From NCBI RefSeq assembly GCF_039521925.1, contig NZ_BAAACY010000088.1:1-64000 (forward strand): a stretch of 64,000 bases of DNA. The letters run 5' to 3'. Numbering within the stretch: the first letter of the stretch is position 1; each line of letters begins with the position of its first letter. A program made the position numbers and the translations under genes. Shown piece by piece: positions 1-8,049 of this stretch. The notes beneath the pieces are model-generated. The model was not told the origin of the DNA and searched no databases. It saw only the letters and a program-made list of their open reading frames with translations. Source of the stretch: Virgibacillus salarius (GTDB lineage Bacteria > Bacillota > Bacilli > Bacillales > Amphibacillaceae).

Positions 1-366
1 AGTCTCTTTCTCTATTCTATATTCAGTACGTAATTCTCTAACGTAGGCACGAACCGTGCTCTCGCCAATCCCCAGTGATTCATACCTTTCCTGTAACCAA
101 TCTTGCACTTGTGCTGCTGACATATCAGGATGTTCTCTCAGCCAGGATAAAATTAACGCTTTGTAAGGATCTAACTTTTTCTCTCTCGTTTTTATACTTT
201 CTACCCATTCAGCCATCTCCGAAGGAGACTTCTGCAGGTTGCGATACACCGTTGATCTTGATACCCCCAACTTTTCCGCCACCTTCGATTTACTAAATCC
301 TTGCTTAATTAACTGTTGAATCTCCATATACATTTCCCACTTATCCACCTTTTCTGCGCCCTCCAT
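1..366 (-). CDS. istA: IS21-family transposase IstA, N-terminal part (runs off window)
   Basis: This is an open frame of 122 codons from an ATG at 366 to the window edge with no stop. The N-terminus carries a resolvase-like helix-turn-helix (residues about 12-40, with KQGFSKSKVAEKLGVSRST). A second DNA-binding region follows, with LREHPDMSAAQVQDWL and a segment ending VRAYVRELR. This order is typical of IstA, the DDE transposase of IS21 elements, which cuts and joins element ends with the help of the ATPase IstB. The catalytic DDE domain is not in the window, so activity cannot be judged. The family is clear from the N-terminal pattern but the exact IS name is not. Confidence 0.8.
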   Translation of the reverse strand, partial: MEGAEKVDKWEMYMEIQQLIKQGFSKSKVAEKLGVSRSTVYRNLQKSPSEMAEWVESIKTREKKLDPYKALILSWLREHPDMSAAQVQDWLQERYESLGIGESTVRAYVRELRTEYRIEKET

Positions 367-486
367 TGATGTGTGTATAATCTTAAATCATACAATGGGA
401 GAGCTATATATTTTACTGGTATATTTGGGTAAATAAGTGTTTCTTCTAATCTAGCGGAAACTGTCTACTTTAGTTTAGCAGTCACA
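1..486 (-). mobile_element. IS21-family insertion sequence, left end (partial)
   Basis: The region holds the start of an IstA-type transposase and about 120 bp of non-coding leader. Read on the minus strand the leader begins TGTGACTGCTAAACTAAAGT at 486, and IS21 elements usually have ends starting TG. The rest of the element, including istB, lies outside the window. The end at 486 is inferred, because the other terminus and any target duplication cannot be seen. It sits only 30 bp beyond the last gene of the peptide/ABC operon, so the insertion may have cut what followed that operon. Confidence 0.6.
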
Positions 487-515
487 TCAACCAAGGTAAC
501 CTTGTATTTATCGCA

Positions 516-791
516 TCATTTTTGATGTTTTTTTTGTTTGAATAAAGCTAGAAATAGAAAATAAATGATAACACCAATAAGAAAAGACAACAGAAGGCCT
601 AATATATTAGCAGTTGAAGAAAAGTTAGTTCCTTGGATTTCTATTACATATAGATGATAACCAAAGAGACTAGGTTCTTGTTTAAATTCCGTATAACCCA
701 ACAAAAGCATTACAATAGGTGCACATAAGATAACTAAAATAAAAAGAAACATAAAACATAAACCATTAAAAACACTTTTTAGGTATTTCAT
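516..791 (-). CDS. small two-helix membrane protein, last gene of peptide/ABC operon
   Basis: A 91-residue protein of unknown family. It has two strongly hydrophobic segments (about residues 10-32 and 63-85), a short polar loop between them and a lysine-rich C-terminal tail ending KQKKHQK. Its start overlaps the stop of the upstream protease gene by 4 nt, so it is probably translated by coupling. Small basic membrane proteins at the ends of bacteriocin operons often give producer self-protection, which makes an immunity role the leading guess. That is inference from position, and nothing in the sequence itself identifies a function. Confidence 0.6.
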   Translation of the reverse strand: MKYLKSVFNGLCFMFLFILVILCAPIVMLLLGYTEFKQEPSLFGYHLYVIEIQGTNFSSTANILGLLLSFLIGVIIYFLFLALFKQKKHQK

Positions 792-1156
792 TGTTTAGAC
801 TCCTTAATTTTTTTAAAATTATTCACAACATTCTTACCATCCGGTAGTGATGGGTGTAAAAATAGAATGTTAAAAAGGGATAATAAAAATAACATTGAAA
901 CATAATTTGATTCAATATATAAATTAAGCAATGCTGATATAATAATCGGAAATATTGGACCAGAAAATGCAATAGTAGCATTTTTAAGAGGTTTTTTAAA
1001 TTTTTTATGATGAATACTTATGGCTTTTACAGAAATGGAAATTCTGAAATCAAAAAAACCCCTTTTTTCAGAAACATTACAGAATATAACTGCGATAATA
1101 TGACCCAACTCGTGGAAAATTATAACTGAGATGAGTGATAAAAAGTAAAGAATCAT
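788..1156 (-). CDS. M50 (site-2-protease-like) membrane zinc metalloprotease
   Basis: A 122-residue membrane protein with the zinc-binding motif HELGH at residues 15-19 inside the first hydrophobic helix. It also has FSGPIFP near residue 64, where M50 proteases carry an AGP-type segment, and PDGK near residue 105, matching the second metal-ligand region that contains an Asp-Gly pair. It is far shorter than RseP or SpoIVFB and lacks a PDZ domain, resembling the minimal M50 enzymes found in peptide export operons such as yydH/epeP. It overlaps both neighbours by 4 nt. The likely role is cleaving the operon's small hydrophobic peptide within the membrane. The substrate is inferred from context. 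Confidence 0.8.
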   Translation of the reverse strand: MILYFLSLISVIIFHELGHIIAVIFCNVSEKRGFFDFRISISVKAISIHHKKFKKPLKNATIAFSGPIFPIIISALLNLYIESNYVSMLFLLSLFNILFLHPSLPDGKNVVNNFKKIKESKQ

Positions 1157-2550
1157 CTTAATATAGGTCTCCTTAGATAAAGGAATTCAATAATAAAAAC
1201 TAACATAATTGATATAGAAATGTTTAAAAAACCGACCCATACCGGATCTAGTATTTGTGATATAAAAAAGTCATAAACATTAACTGAAATTAAAAGTGTT
1301 AAGATTACTAGGATTTTATTTGAATCAGTAATTTTCAAAGCAAATCCAATAAATAATGAAACAAGGCTAATAAAAACTACCGATATCATTAAATACCAAT
1401 CAAAAGAAACATGAGAACTGGTTATTAATGAGATTGTTGTTATGAAAAGAAAAAAGCAAAGAAAGTTTAATAGTAACAATGAAAGAATACGTATATACAA
1501 ATATGCACTTTTAGTTAAATTCTTAGGGTATATTGCTTCTTTATAACAATTAAAACTTATACCAATTTCCAAAGAAATAAGTAATATAATTTCCGTCAGA
1601 CCAAAATTGATTAAATAAGAAAAGAAGAAGTCAAATCTCATGCTATCCAAATAAATGTACAGTCCAATGCTTGTTATAAACAATAGGACGAAAACAATAG
1701 CTTGTTCTTTAAATGTACCATTTCTTTTTACGTCTAATAGCTCCGTTTTCAACTCTTTTATTATATTATTATCTTGAGCATCAATTTTAACTTTTTTCTC
1801 TTCAGATGCTATAGGCACTAACATTTGAAAAGAGTATCTTAGATAATATAAAGAAAGATAATTTATAATATATAAATTGCAAATCAAAGATAATAATCCA
1901 ATAACTATTGAGAGGTAAGGAAATTGTATTACACTCCCTACAACATAATAAATTACGAATGTTGATACAGAAAAAAAAGATGAAAAAACAAATGTTGTAG
2001 CTAAAAAATGATCTTTATTTTTATTTAGTAACAAATAAAATATGATTTTACTAGCATAAACCCACAAATTAAAAGATAAATAAAAAGCAATAGATGTAGT
2101 TAAAAATAAGTTTATTGTAAAAAGTAGTGTATTAAAGTTTCCAATCTGCAATATATGTATTATGATGAAAGGCATTGCTATCAGTACTAAAAAGATTGTA
2201 TGAGTTATATAATATACAAAGATACCTGCATGAATAATATTTTGTGCTTTCGTCTCCTTATTTAAAAAAAGCGATACATACTTTTCGTTTTTGAATTTAT
2301 TTCTAATAAAAAAAATAATTAAAAAAGCTATAAGACTGGAAACTAAAAACAAGTTTGAAATCACAGTTTCAAAATCAAGATCAAAGGATTGAAGATACTG
2401 AACAATAAAAACATTATATAAGATAACAATTATTAAAACAGATAACAAACAAGCAAAGAATAATGAAGGATTGCTTTTCAACATTTTGTTTATAGTTTGA
2501 GAAGAATTTTTGAGTTCAACTAGTTTTAAAATGTTTTTAAAATCACTCAT
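1153..2550 (-). CDS. ABC-type multi-pass permease of peptide export operon
   Basis: A protein of about 465 residues with roughly a dozen hydrophobic segments and few charged residues, apart from a polar stretch of about 25 residues in the middle (around residues 240-265). I recognise no named family. The start at 2550 is preferred because that ATG overlaps the stop of the ATPase gene by 8 nt; a longer frame reaching 2625 would lie inside the ATPase. It follows the ATPase and precedes the M50 protease with a 4-nt overlap. The natural reading is the membrane half of an ABC exporter, working with the ATPase to move or expel the small peptide encoded first in the operon. Confidence 0.75.
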   Translation of the reverse strand: MSDFKNILKLVELKNSSQTINKMLKSNPSLFFACLLSVLIIVILYNVFIVQYLQSFDLDFETVISNLFLVSSLIAFLIIFFIRNKFKNEKYVSLFLNKETKAQNIIHAGIFVYYITHTIFLVLIAMPFIIIHILQIGNFNTLLFTINLFLTTSIAFYLSFNLWVYASKIIFYLLLNKNKDHFLATTFVFSSFFSVSTFVIYYVVGSVIQFPYLSIVIGLLSLICNLYIINYLSLYYLRYSFQMLVPIASEEKKVKIDAQDNNIIKELKTELLDVKRNGTFKEQAIVFVLLFITSIGLYIYLDSMRFDFFFSYLINFGLTEIILLISLEIGISFNCYKEAIYPKNLTKSAYLYIRILSLLLLNFLCFFLFITTISLITSSHVSFDWYLMISVVFISLVSLFIGFALKITDSNKILVILTLLISVNVYDFFISQILDPVWVGFLNISISIMLVFIIEFLYLRRPILR

Positions 2551-3292
2551 ATAATATCGCATCCACTTGTTTATAATAATCTTCATTAATTTTAGTATAT
2601 ACTTTTTCCAAGCCAACGTTCCCATAAGTTTTAATTACGTTCTCGAAATCCGTTGTTAATTTAACCACACCATTACGTAAAATTACGAGCTTATCATATA
2701 GTTCATCTCCAAAACTGAGGTTATGAGTTGAGAGTAAAATACCTATTTTTTGCTCTCTTAATAATTTAATTACCTTACGTAAAACTATAGTCATATCTGG
2801 ATCTAAGCCATTTGTAGGCTCATCAAAAACTACAAAGGACGGTTTACGATACAAATATGATACAATTTGTGTCTTTTTTTTATTTCCATGAGAAAGACCG
2901 CTAATTGGTATATTAATATACTGATTTAATTCAAATATATCAATTAATTTTCGCAAAAACTTTATGTTAGTTTCTTTATTATCATTTGCAATTAACTCGA
3001 ATACCTCATTTGGCGTTAGGAAAGGGAAAATATTAACTTCATCTGGAATGTAAGCAACATGTTTTTTAAAAAAATCTATATCCTTTTCTTTAGATAAATC
3101 AATTCTTTTGTTATTTATGCTCAAATTACCTTGATACTTGATTAAACCAAAAATTGCTTTAATTATTGTTGTTTTTCCTGCTCCATTATGCCCTAAAAGA
3201 CATACTATCTCTCCAGGATTAATTTTTATGTCTACATCGCTAATACGAAAATTTTTACCATAACTTTTTTCTTGCAGATAAAATTCCATCAT
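2543..3292 (-). CDS. ABC transporter ATP-binding protein
   Basis: A 249-residue ATPase with Walker A GHNGAGKTT (about residues 34-42), an ABC signature in the form LSHGNKKK, Walker B VVFDEPTNGLD and the switch histidine in LLSTHN. It would energise the adjacent permease at the inner face of the membrane. The start is a double ATG preceded, on the minus strand, by a run of seven G that serves as ribosome-binding site. The gene lies 82 bp after the peptide gene, separated from it by a strong hairpin that should reduce transcription of the export genes relative to the peptide. Confidence 0.9.
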   Translation of the reverse strand: MMEFYLQEKSYGKNFRISDVDIKINPGEIVCLLGHNGAGKTTIIKAIFGLIKYQGNLSINNKRIDLSKEKDIDFFKKHVAYIPDEVNIFPFLTPNEVFELIANDNKETNIKFLRKLIDIFELNQYINIPISGLSHGNKKKTQIVSYLYRKPSFVVFDEPTNGLDPDMTIVLRKVIKLLREQKIGILLSTHNLSFGDELYDKLVILRNGVVKLTTDFENVIKTYGNVGLEKVYTKINEDYYKQVDAILYE

Positions 3293-3327
3293 AAAAGAAC
3301 CCCCCCAACGTCTATAAATAATTTAAA

Positions 3328-3359
3328 TTGAAAGCGTTAAGTAAACTTAACGCTTTCAA
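3328..3359 (-). terminator. attenuating hairpin between peptide gene and ABC genes
   Basis: A perfect 14-bp stem (arms 3328-3341 and 3346-3359) with a 4-nt loop, followed in the minus direction by TTT then an A/T-rich stretch instead of a long T-run. Such partial terminators after a bacteriocin or peptide gene allow far more peptide mRNA than transporter mRNA. The hairpin is read directly from sequence; partial read-through is inferred. Confidence 0.75.
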
Positions 3360-3374
3360 CAATATATTTCTTTA

Positions 3375-3662
3375 TCATCCACATTTAATCTTTACAGATG
3401 CACCAAGAATTTTGAATTCACCAAGAAATGTTCTTCCGCCTCCAAATTTTTGACACGCCCACATCAACCCTGCAATAGTAAGACCCCCGATAATCACAGC
3501 GATGAGAACTGTTATCCAACCTGCTATTGGATTAACTTGAGTGTCACCTTTCTCTTGGAAAGAAGTTAAGCTGTTAAATTTCTCAACAATTAACTCAACA
3601 AAATTAGAAATAGTAAGTAAAGCCGATAAATAGAATAAGGTAACTCTGTTTTGATTAACCAT
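3375..3662 (-). CDS. small hydrophobic peptide precursor (bacteriocin-like, uncharacterised)
   Basis: A 95-residue product, first gene of a five-gene leftward operon. It has a hydrophobic segment at about residues 8-26, a polar linker (about 27-43) and a second, very hydrophobic segment at about 45-68 containing glycine pairs. The basic C-terminal tail holds GGGRTF and ends KIKCG. There are two cysteines only, at about 70 and 94. The ribosome-binding site GGGGTG lies just before the ATG. I do not recognise the family. Small size, glycine-rich helix and linkage to an ABC exporter and an intramembrane protease suggest a processed, exported membrane-active peptide. A plain membrane subunit of the transporter is the alternative. 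Confidence 0.65.
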   Translation of the reverse strand: MVNQNRVTLFYLSALLTISNFVELIVEKFNSLTSFQEKGDTQVNPIAGWITVLIAVIIGGLTIAGLMWACQKFGGGRTFLGEFKILGASVKIKCG

Positions 3663-4123
3663 TTTTTCACCCCATTTCTGTATAAAATTGTATTTTATTC
3701 AATATTTCAACATTACTATAACATAACTTTATTAAAATTCAAATAGTTTTTAATTTAGATACTGAAAATAATTTTAAATATATAAATTCATAAAATAAAT
3801 TTAATTATTCTCTAGTATCCTTGTAAACGTCAAGTAGTTTTGAACACTTTACACTTGAAAAAGAAAGTTTCGATATTTAATTCTGGGACTACTACTAGTT
3901 ATGTTTGCTGAGTTATTTGATTAGTTGGGTACTAAAACTTTTGATCGACCTTGTATAAACAAGAATGGTTGAATATAAAGATGAGTAAAACATTTTCGGT
4001 CTAGTAGCATTAACAAAAGATTCACTCTAATCAGTTAAAACGTTTCCAAAACCTATACAGATGATTGCTAGTGAATTTCAACTAACTTATCGCTCATTTT
4101 TATTTGTTTCTCATTCGTTTGTC
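3663..4123. other. A/T-rich intergenic region upstream of peptide operon
   Basis: About 460 bp with no convincing gene on either strand. The first 70 bp should hold the promoter of the leftward peptide operon (on the minus strand a TTGAAA followed about 17 bp later by TTTTAT is the best candidate, weak). Nothing else recognisable was found. Confidence 0.4.
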
Positions 4124-4672
4124 TCATGATTTAAAAAACGATTTTTTTAGAATGGAATACATATACAAATCATCAAACTTTCCACATGTAAATTCGTAAT
4201 GTCGCAATAAGCCTTCCCTTATAAATCCCTGTTTTTCCACTAATCGTTGGGACGGACGATTTAGAGGTTCAATTAAAGCCTCAATTCGCTCCAGTTCAAA
4301 ATGCTTATACCCATAGTCTAGGACAGCTTTTAGTGCTTCTTTAGCAATGCCCTTTCCCCAATACAGCTTACTTAACTCAAATCCTACCTCTGCACGATAA
4401 TGCTTGGGATGCATGTTCAAAAAACCACAGCTTCCGATAACTGTATCCATATTTTTTAGAGTTATACCCCAGCGAATTCCCGTTCCTTCTTCTCGTATTA
4501 ACTGATACCAGTTAATTTCCTCCAGAACTTCGGTTGGTGTTTTATATGGCTCCAAGCCCATATGTTTGACCACGTCTTGATCAGATAAGTAGTCAAACAT
4601 AGCTAGTGCATCTTCATTTGTTACTTCCCTTAAAATAAGCCGTTCCGTTTCAATGATTGGAAATGTATTCAT
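4124..4672 (-). CDS. GNAT N-acetyltransferase, RimJ/RimL type
   Basis: A 182-residue protein of the GNAT fold that uses acetyl-CoA to acetylate amino groups. The opening IIETERLILRE is the usual first strand of the RimJ/RimL-like branch. YWGKGIAKEAL at about residues 109-119 is the pyrophosphate-binding motif A, and EALIEPLNRPSQRLVEKQGF carries the conserved Asn and Ser of motif B. An AGGAG-like site lies 8 nt before the ATG on the minus strand. This branch includes ribosomal-protein modifiers but also many enzymes acting on small molecules or antibiotics, and the substrate cannot be told from sequence. It appears monocistronic. Confidence 0.85.
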   Translation of the reverse strand: MNTFPIIETERLILREVTNEDALAMFDYLSDQDVVKHMGLEPYKTPTEVLEEINWYQLIREEGTGIRWGITLKNMDTVIGSCGFLNMHPKHYRAEVGFELSKLYWGKGIAKEALKAVLDYGYKHFELERIEALIEPLNRPSQRLVEKQGFIREGLLRHYEFTCGKFDDLYMYSILKKSFFKS

Positions 4673-4823
4673 TGCTAATTCTCCTTTTGTAATGGGGGAT
4701 ATCCTTCTCCAGCTCCACCCTTTGCCTTGTATGAATGAATGCTATCTTAATTGTACCTTATGAACTCATTAAAAAGCTGCTAGAATCTTGACAATAGGGT
4801 TTTAAACTCATCCCTTACAATGT

Positions 4824-4863
4824 AAAAAAAGAACCTTTAATCTTAACATAGATCAAAGGTTCT
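4824..4863 (-). terminator. Rho-independent terminator downstream of mqo
   Basis: Arms 4830-4842 and 4851-4863 pair over 13 positions with one mismatch and an 8-nt loop. Seven A residues at 4824-4830 become a T-run on the minus strand, so it ends leftward transcripts from mqo. Confidence 0.75.
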
Positions 4864-4924
4864 GCGTTTACGTTAAATGCTATCCTGTTATCAGAATCCC
4901 AGTATATACAGCCAATATGAATAA

Positions 4925-4970
4925 GTGGGGGGATAAACAACCCCCCTACCGATTGAAGTTTCACTTTATG
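4925..4970. repeat. dispersed hairpin-plus-tail repeat, copy 1
   Basis: A G6/C6 hairpin (GTGGGGGG...CCCCCC) is followed by GATTGAAGTTTCACTTTATG. The same tail occurs at 6761-6780 and, with one change, at 10678-10697. It lies just beyond the 3' end of mqo. Confidence 0.75.
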
Positions 4971-4987
4971 TGAATGGATGTTCCAGC

Positions 4988-6493
4988 TTAACTATGCACC
5001 TTTTCTTTTTCACCAAGTCCAAGTGTCTGTGCTGTTGATGTATGAACCTCTCGAAGAAGCTCCGGATTTTCTGCTAGTGAGACACCATAAGAAGGAATCA
5101 TCTCTTTTATTTTTGGCTCCCAGTCTTTTACATGTTGAGAGAAACATTTTTCGATTACCTCAAGCATGACGTGAACCGCAGTAGACGCACCTGGCGAAGC
5201 TCCTAGCAATGCAGCTATCGAGCCATCTGCAGAGCTGACAACCTCCGTACCAAATTGAAGTGTTCCTTTGCCATTCTCCGTATCCTTGATCACTTGCACC
5301 CGTTGCCCAGCCACTACTAGACCCCAGTCCTCACTCTTAGCATCCGGAATAAATGCTCGTAATTCTTCCATGCGCTTTTCCTTCGAAGATATTACTTGTT
5401 CAATCAAATATTTTGTCAAGGAAGCATTTTTCACACCAGCCGCTGACATTGTCACGAGATTATCTGTTTTAACCGAAGCTAACAGGTCTAGCATGGATCC
5501 CGTTTTCAAGAACTTCGGTGAAAAGCCTGCGAACGGTCCGAAAAGCAATGATTTTTCATGGTCGATAAATCTTGTATCAAGGTGTGGCATAGACATCGGT
5601 GGAGCTCCTACCTTAGCTTTACCATACACTTTTGCATGATGCTGTGCGATCACCTCTTGGTTATTACATACCATGAATAGTCCACTTACAGGGAAGCCAC
5701 CAATATGCTTCGATTCAGGAATCCCGGTTTTTTGCAGTAAATGCAGACTGCCTCCACCACCGCCGATAAAAAGAAAGTCTGTCGTATGGTACTCAATTTT
5801 CCCATTATCGATGTCATGGACTTTTACTTCCCATGTACCGTCACTCAAACGTTGAATGTCCTCAACCGTATGTCTATAGTTCACCTCAACGTCTTGACTT
5901 TCTAAGTGATCGAACATTTTACGTGTTATTTCTCCAAAATTGACATCGGTTCCAGAATCAATCTTTGTTGCTGCAATTGGTTCATCCGCTATCCTATCTT
6001 TCATCATGAGTGGAATCCACTTCTTAAGCTGTTCCTGATCATCGGAAAACTCCATATCCTGAAACAACGGATGATCTGACATGGTTTTGTAGCGCTTTCT
6101 TAAAAATTCTACGTTCTTCTCCCCTTGCACAAAACTCATGTGAGGCAAAGGCATAATAAAATCCTTTGGATTACGTATCAGATTACTGTTTACAAGGTAA
6201 GACCAAAATTGTTTTGAAACCTGGAATTGCTCGTTTACTTTAATTGCTTTCGTCATATCTATCGAGCCGTCAGGTTGTTCATGCGTATAGTTCAGCTCGC
6301 ACAATGCAGCATGCCCCGTACCTGCATTATTCCAAACGTTTGAACTCTCTTCTCCTGCTCTTTCCAGCTTTTCAAACACACGAATGTTCCAATTTGGTAC
6401 CAATTCTTTCAACAATGATCCTAACGTTGCACTCATGATACCTGCACCAATTAACATAACATCTGTTTTCGTATAGTTTTTGCTCATTCCCAT
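4988..6493 (-). CDS. mqo: malate:quinone oxidoreductase
   Basis: A 501-residue FAD enzyme that oxidises malate to oxaloacetate and passes electrons to the quinone pool, a membrane-associated alternative to NAD malate dehydrogenase in the TCA cycle. The N-terminal dinucleotide-binding strand reads VMLIGAGIMSATLGSLL, followed by EKLERAGEESSNVWNNAGTG, a hallmark of Mqo. The C-terminal half contains GASPGASTAVHVMLEVIEKC, where the FAD flavin is held. Length is normal for the family (about 490-500). AGGGAG lies 5 nt before the chosen ATG, and a second ATG two codons later is also possible. It is a single gene with its own terminator. Confidence 0.95.
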   Translation of the reverse strand: MGMSKNYTKTDVMLIGAGIMSATLGSLLKELVPNWNIRVFEKLERAGEESSNVWNNAGTGHAALCELNYTHEQPDGSIDMTKAIKVNEQFQVSKQFWSYLVNSNLIRNPKDFIMPLPHMSFVQGEKNVEFLRKRYKTMSDHPLFQDMEFSDDQEQLKKWIPLMMKDRIADEPIAATKIDSGTDVNFGEITRKMFDHLESQDVEVNYRHTVEDIQRLSDGTWEVKVHDIDNGKIEYHTTDFLFIGGGGGSLHLLQKTGIPESKHIGGFPVSGLFMVCNNQEVIAQHHAKVYGKAKVGAPPMSMPHLDTRFIDHEKSLLFGPFAGFSPKFLKTGSMLDLLASVKTDNLVTMSAAGVKNASLTKYLIEQVISSKEKRMEELRAFIPDAKSEDWGLVVAGQRVQVIKDTENGKGTLQFGTEVVSSADGSIAALLGASPGASTAVHVMLEVIEKCFSQHVKDWEPKIKEMIPSYGVSLAENPELLREVHTSTAQTLGLGEKEKVHS

Positions 6494-6730
6494 TCATTCT
6501 CCCTATTTTCAACAGAAAAGATGTAATCGCTCTTGTTGAATGATACATCAAACAAGATGTATCTCGTTACAAATCTTTCCTAGAAATATTTAACCCACTC
6601 TCTAGTTTACCACTATTAAAGAAATATTTAAATTTTATTTGGTAATTATAAGGAGGTAACAAGCGGACTAGAGTGCTAAAACGTTGAAGCTGCACCGACT
6701 AGATTCGAAATTTTATTTATTTATATAACT

Positions 6731-6780
6731 GGGCAGACATACCCCATAAACAGAACCCCTGATTGAAGTTTCACTTTATG
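6731..6780. repeat. dispersed hairpin-plus-tail repeat, copy 2
   Basis: A degenerate C/G-rich part (ACCCCATAAACAGAACCCCT) is followed by the same 20-nt tail as copy 1, identical at 6761-6780. Here the hairpin has decayed. The copy lies just downstream of the YkvI-type permease gene. Confidence 0.7.
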
Positions 6781-6831
6781 ATGTTGGTCTGTGTTTCACA
6801 CCCTGTGATACCCTGCATCATTTTGCATTAT

Positions 6832-7920
6832 TTACGCTTCTTCTATTTGCTTTTGCTTCGCTTCTCTTTTAAGTTTTATCGGCGCATAGATCAAACCTAA
6901 TATTAATACAAGTCCCATATATCCAATGGTTGGATAGAAAAGAGAGACTAGATCGGTAAACCCGATAAAACTTACGATAAATCCAACGAGTAGGATGATC
7001 GTATAAAAGATTTTAAACTTGCTTGTCTCTACTTTCGTAAAGCGAGCAGCAAACGAATAAAACATACTTATCGCTGTATTAAATATCATAGCAAAGATCA
7101 CAATTGCCATAATTGTACCTAGTATTGGCGAGATATCGTTGACAATCGCAAGCATTGGCATATCCACATCGCCAACCTCCTCGATTTTAGAGAAGATGGC
7201 TAGATGACTCAAAATAATAAGTAATCCAAGCACGAAGCCACCAACTAGTCCTCCTAAAGCTGCTGCCCTTCTATCTTTTTCAGCACCACCCATTACTAAT
7301 GCCATCGATGCACCTACTGCTGTATTGAAGGATGCATAATTCACCCCTGCAATAAACCAATTTGGCAATGTTGTCGGCTGTTGCTTCGCTAAGTCATCCA
7401 AGGAACTGAACGACACATCCATCGTTAAAAAGCTATAGACTGAAATCATCACAATAAATAGAATTAAGAAAGGAGTAATCCCACCAATAACAGAAACAAC
7501 CTTGTCCACATTCATCATCCCAAGTACCAAGACAAGTACTGTCATAAGGATCGTACCTAAAATTGCTGGCAGTCCAAATTGTTGAGCTAAGTTAGAACCC
7601 GCCCCAGCCAACATAACCACACCAACACCAAATAGAGTAAAAATAAGAATATAATCAATAACTGTCCCTATCACGCGACCAAAAATGGTCTTCCCACTTA
7701 TTGTATAAATAACATCCTTATGTGAATTCGTTTTCATTTTACTACCGACCCAGACGAGTGCCATCCCAACATACGCAAATAAAGCGGTTGCAATAACTCC
7801 CCCAATAATCCCCATCAGGCCGAAGCTAGTAAAGTATTGTAGCACTTCCTGTCCAGAAGCGAAACCTGCACCAACAATCACCCCAATAAAAGCGCTTCCA
7901 ATTAACAGGATTTTTTTCAT
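6832..7920 (-). CDS. YkvI-family membrane transporter (APC superfamily-like)
   Basis: A membrane protein of 362 residues with about ten hydrophobic segments. The N-terminal SAFIGVIVGAGFASGQEVLQ is the signature of the YkvI-like family, whose broken first helix (VGAGFASG) resembles that of amino-acid transporters with the LeuT fold. The start at 7920 is preferred because GGGAGG, a strong ribosome-binding site, lies 7 nt before that ATG; a longer frame from 7935 would begin inside that site. Substrate unknown. It is divergent from adeR, the alanine dehydrogenase regulator, and near ald and alr, so a link to alanine or another small amino acid is a guess from neighbourhood only. Confidence 0.75.
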   Translation of the reverse strand: MKKILLIGSAFIGVIVGAGFASGQEVLQYFTSFGLMGIIGGVIATALFAYVGMALVWVGSKMKTNSHKDVIYTISGKTIFGRVIGTVIDYILIFTLFGVGVVMLAGAGSNLAQQFGLPAILGTILMTVLVLVLGMMNVDKVVSVIGGITPFLILFIVMISVYSFLTMDVSFSSLDDLAKQQPTTLPNWFIAGVNYASFNTAVGASMALVMGGAEKDRRAAALGGLVGGFVLGLLIILSHLAIFSKIEEVGDVDMPMLAIVNDISPILGTIMAIVIFAMIFNTAISMFYSFAARFTKVETSKFKIFYTIILLVGFIVSFIGFTDLVSLFYPTIGYMGLVLILGLIYAPIKLKREAKQKQIEEA

Positions 7921-8049
7921 TGTATTTCCTCCCATCGTGTTGCATGATTACTATAACATCTTCACTATGAAATCGATTTGTGTATATACTAAAATAATAG
8001 AATAAAATTTTGTTTATTTGTTCAAACCATACACGGAGGAATAAGGTCT

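Noticed and set aside
75..296. 73-residue open frame on the plus strand
   Set aside because: It lies opposite the IstA-like frame, which has recognisable helix-turn-helix motifs and no stop.
1246..1262. TATTTGTGATA resembling the att core
   Set aside because: It lies inside the permease gene, lacks the CGG and the GTGGTAAA flank, and is short enough to be chance in A/T-rich DNA.
3375..3662. Peptide as a circular bacteriocin of the AS-48 type
   Set aside because: Size is similar, but the C-terminus is basic with a terminal Cys-Gly and the usual SpoIIM-like partner is missing, so I did not assign that class.
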